Below, piece after piece: positions 11,169 through 13,090 of a stretch of 13,090 nt of DNA (position 1 is its first letter; each line of letters starts with the position of its first letter). Where the stretch lies: assembly GCA_016190025.1 (NCBI GenBank), contig JACPRG010000104.1, positions 1 to 13,090 on the forward strand, in the 5' to 3' direction. A program made the position numbers and the translations under genes. Under the pieces are notes generated by a model, which did no database searches, was not told where the DNA came from, and saw only the letters and a list, made by a program, of their open reading frames with translations. The stretch is from Candidatus Tectimicrobiota bacterium (GTDB taxonomy: Bacteria; UBA8248; JACPRG01).

Positions 11169-13090
11169 TTACTCGGAAACCACGGTGTGCCCCACCGTCT
11201 TCAATGTCGAGATCAGCCTCTCTTGTACGTCCCGCGGCAACTCGGCCACCCGGATTTGGCGGAACGGCCGCCTGGCATAGGGCCTCGTCGCCTGATCGAG
11301 AAAGACGTGGTTCCGGGGACGCTCCTTCCGCAAGCGCTCCCGGAGGGCCCTCGTCCGCTCCGCGTCGAGAGTCATCCTCTCGCGGTCGATGACGACCCCA
11401 TAATCCCGCTCGGCCGCCTCCAGGGACACATACTCGTCCAAGACATCTTCCAAAACCGCCTGTGGGTCTCGGTCGCAGGGGTCTCCGTATCCCCCCCCGC
11501 CCGGCGTGCGTTGGTACAGGAGGTCTTCCGGCCGCACCGGGACCCCGCCGGTCTTGGATTCCAAGACCTCGACGGAATCCGCCGCGAGCGTCTCCGCGTT
11601 CGAGCACCTCCGATAGACCCTCCGGTCCGCGTGAAGGCCGGGGACGCCCCCGAACAGGCCGGCCGGGGGGATCACGGACCTCTCCGCGTTGAAGCCGAAT
11701 TCCGCCTGGTGGTCCACCGGGCGGATCTTCCACTGGCAAGACAACCCGCCCCGGAACCGCCCCGGCCCGCCCGAATCGGTGACCAGCGAGTACTCCTCGA
11801 CGAACCAGGGGTCCACGATCTCGAAGCTCTCCTGGGGGGAGTGAGAGACGTGGCCGGCGATCTTCGTCCCGTTGACGCTGGGGCCGTCCTTGGTGGCCCG
11901 GCCGCCCGTGCCGCCCATGGGGTACTGGTACCAGACGTACATCTCGCCCAGGGGCTTGTCCTTGGACTTTTTCCGCGGATCGAACCCGCCGGCGATGCAA
12001 TTGTTCGTCGTCCCCATATCCTGCGCGTACACCTTGTCGGGGATCACCTGGGTGAGGGCCCCGAGAACGGTGTCCATCATCCGCTGGTGGGTCTCGGTGT
12101 TCCCCCCCACCACGGGACGGTCGTAGGTCGCGTTCACCACAAGCCCCGCCGGTGCGATCACCCTCAGGGGGCGATAACAACCGTGATTGGCAATCTCGGT
12201 CGCGTACCCCTCCGGGGGCGCCACGGCGTTGAGCATGGCCACAAAGACGGCCGAGTTCACCATGGACCAGCAGGCGTTGATGGGGCCGGCCACCTGGGGG
12301 TCCGACTCGCTGAAGTCAAACGTGATGTTGGAACCCTTGATGGTGAGCTTCAGCCGGATCTTCACGGGCACTCCTTTATTGATGCCGTCGTCGTCCATGA
12401 ATTCCTCGTGGACGTACGTCCCGTTGGGCCACTCGCGGACGATGGCGCGCATCCTGCGTTCCGCATAGTCCATGGTCCACCGGATGGCCCCTTGGACGGT
12501 TCTCTTGCCGTACTTCTCGAACATCTCGCGAAGCCGCGCGTCCGCCACCCGGCAGCAGGCAATCTGGGCCCGCATGTCGCCCAACGTGTTGCGGGGGGTG
12601 CGGACGTTGGCCAGCCAGACGTTGATCAGCTCTTCGTTGGGCCTGCCCCGGCGGAACAGCTTCATGGGGGGCATCCGAAGGCCCTCGTGGAAGATACTGG
12701 TCGCGTCCCCCGAAAAGCTCCCCGGCCGCATGGCGCCCACGTCTTCATGGTGGCCCCGGGACGCCGCGAACATCACCAACTCCCCCTTGTGAAAGACCGG
12801 CAGGATGATGTTGATGTCGGGCAAGTGAGCGCCGCCCGAGAACGGGTCGTTGTGGACAACGATGTCCCCCGGCTCGAAATTCTTCTTCCCGATGTGCCCG
12901 ACGCACGCCTTGACGGAGAACTCCATGCCCCCGAGGTGAGTCGGGACGCCCATGGGCGACATGGCCACCAAGTCGGCGTTCTCGTCGAAAATGGCCACCG
13001 AGTAATCGTTCCCCTCATTCAGGATGATGGAGTAAGAGGTCCGCCGGAGGGTCACTGACATCTCGTTGGTGATGGCCATGAAGATCCCCC
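11169..13090 (-). CDS. hyuB: Hydantoinase B/oxoprolinase family subunit (HyuB-like), 5' end outside window
   Basis: At least 636 residues of the HyuB family, the subunit that with HyuA makes ATP-dependent N-methylhydantoinase or related carboxylases and 5-oxoprolinase. Visible blocks counted from the Met at 13079 are LRRTSYS (11-17), DYSVAIFD (25-32), GDIVVHNDPFSGGAHLPDIN (71-90), RGHHEDVGAMRPGS (108-121), EGLRMPP (132-138) and TPGGGGYGDP (525-534). The Met at 13079 has GGGGGA upstream, but the frame stays open to the edge (G-I-F before it). Relatives have about 15-25 residues before the LRRTSYS block, so the true start is probably beyond 13090. About 60 residues after the usual end form an Arg-rich tail. 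AH3 follows by 56 bases. HyuA would be expected just upstream, outside the window. The substrate is a cyclic amide or imide type by family; which one is unknown. Confidence 0.9.
   Translation of the reverse strand, partial: GIFMAITNEMSVTLRRTSYSIILNEGNDYSVAIFDENADLVAMSPMGVPTHLGGMEFSVKACVGHIGKKNFEPGDIVVHNDPFSGGAHLPDINIILPVFHKGELVMFAASRGHHEDVGAMRPGSFSGDATSIFHEGLRMPPMKLFRRGRPNEELINVWLANVRTPRNTLGDMRAQIACCRVADARLREMFEKYGKRTVQGAIRWTMDYAERRMRAIVREWPNGTYVHEEFMDDDGINKGVPVKIRLKLTIKGSNITFDFSESDPQVAGPINACWSMVNSAVFVAMLNAVAPPEGYATEIANHGCYRPLRVIAPAGLVVNATYDRPVVGGNTETHQRMMDTVLGALTQVIPDKVYAQDMGTTNNCIAGGFDPRKKSKDKPLGEMYVWYQYPMGGTGGRATKDGPSVNGTKIAGHVSHSPQESFEIVDPWFVEEYSLVTDSGGPGRFRGGLSCQWKIRPVDHQAEFGFNAERSVIPPAGLFGGVPGLHADRRVYRRCSNAETLAADSVEVLESKTGGVPVRPEDLLYQRTPGGGGYGDPCDRDPQAVLEDVLDEYVSLEAAERDYGVVIDRERMTLDAERTRALRERLRKERPRNHVFLDQATRPYARRPFRQIRVAELPRDVQERLISTLKTVGHTVVSE

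Noticed and set aside
11113..12180. Upstream in-frame extension of AH3 to 817 codons
   Set aside because: The extra part overlaps the HyuB-like gene in another frame and is Arg/Gly/Pro-rich without homology. AH3 has a clear ATG and ribosome site at 11112.
11187..13058. Long 623-codon plus-strand ORF opposite the HyuB-like gene
   Set aside because: It is a GC-rich shadow of the minus-strand gene: no family motifs, His/Pro/Gly/Asp/Val-rich composition and no suitable ribosome site. The opposite strand matches HyuB throughout.
1..13090. tRNA, rRNA, CRISPR array, transposase or phage genes
   Set aside because: No cloverleaf-like sequence, repeat-spacer pattern, terminal inverted repeats or mobile-element protein motifs were seen on either strand.

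Overview
The window is a GC-rich bacterial chromosome segment. It is packed with small-molecule catabolism genes on alternating strands. No phage, transposon, CRISPR or stable RNA gene was seen. Two ABC-type solute-binding proteins carry Sec-type signal peptides without a lipobox cysteine, which suggests a diderm (Gram-negative-type) host. The mix of NMT1-like binding proteins, hydantoinase/oxoprolinase subunits and many amidohydrolases is familiar from soil and groundwater Proteobacteria and from uncultured Rokubacteria/Methylomirabilota-like genomes. I cannot assign the taxon from sequence alone.

Layout, left to right. (1) The minus-strand block 4477→325 holds a PLP aminotransferase, then a gap with a candidate promoter and dyad, then an NMT1-like binding protein (SBP1) and, 43 bases on, an ATZ/TRZ-type amidohydrolase (AH1). 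(2) A plus-strand pair, 4511→6410, holds a creatininase-family amidase and an ornithine cyclodeaminase/mu-crystallin-family protein. It diverges from the aminotransferase across only 33 bases and converges on the next block. (3) The minus-strand block 8690→6436 holds a second binding protein (SBP2) and an ACMSD-type (amidohydrolase family 2) enzyme, separated by 260 bases with a doubtful small ORF. (4) A 567-base divergent region carries a good sigma70-like promoter, followed by a plus-strand DoxX-family membrane protein. (5) The minus-strand block 13090→9727 holds the hydantoinase B/oxoprolinase subunit (HyuB-like; its 5' end lies outside the window) and a third amidohydrolase (AH3). A possible N-terminal gene fragment sits at the left edge.

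How the genes may work together (inference): the binding proteins would capture a small N-containing compound in the periplasm. The amidohydrolases, creatininase-like protein and HyuB would then deaminate or open amide, imide or hydantoin-type rings. The aminotransferase and OCD-like protein would handle the resulting amino or imino acids. The set resembles the parts list of the creatinine → N-methylhydantoin → N-carbamoylsarcosine route (deaminase plus HyuAB), but several proteins depart from the textbook active sites. The real substrate is therefore probably different and undescribed. No ABC ATPase, permease, HyuA or regulator gene is visible here.
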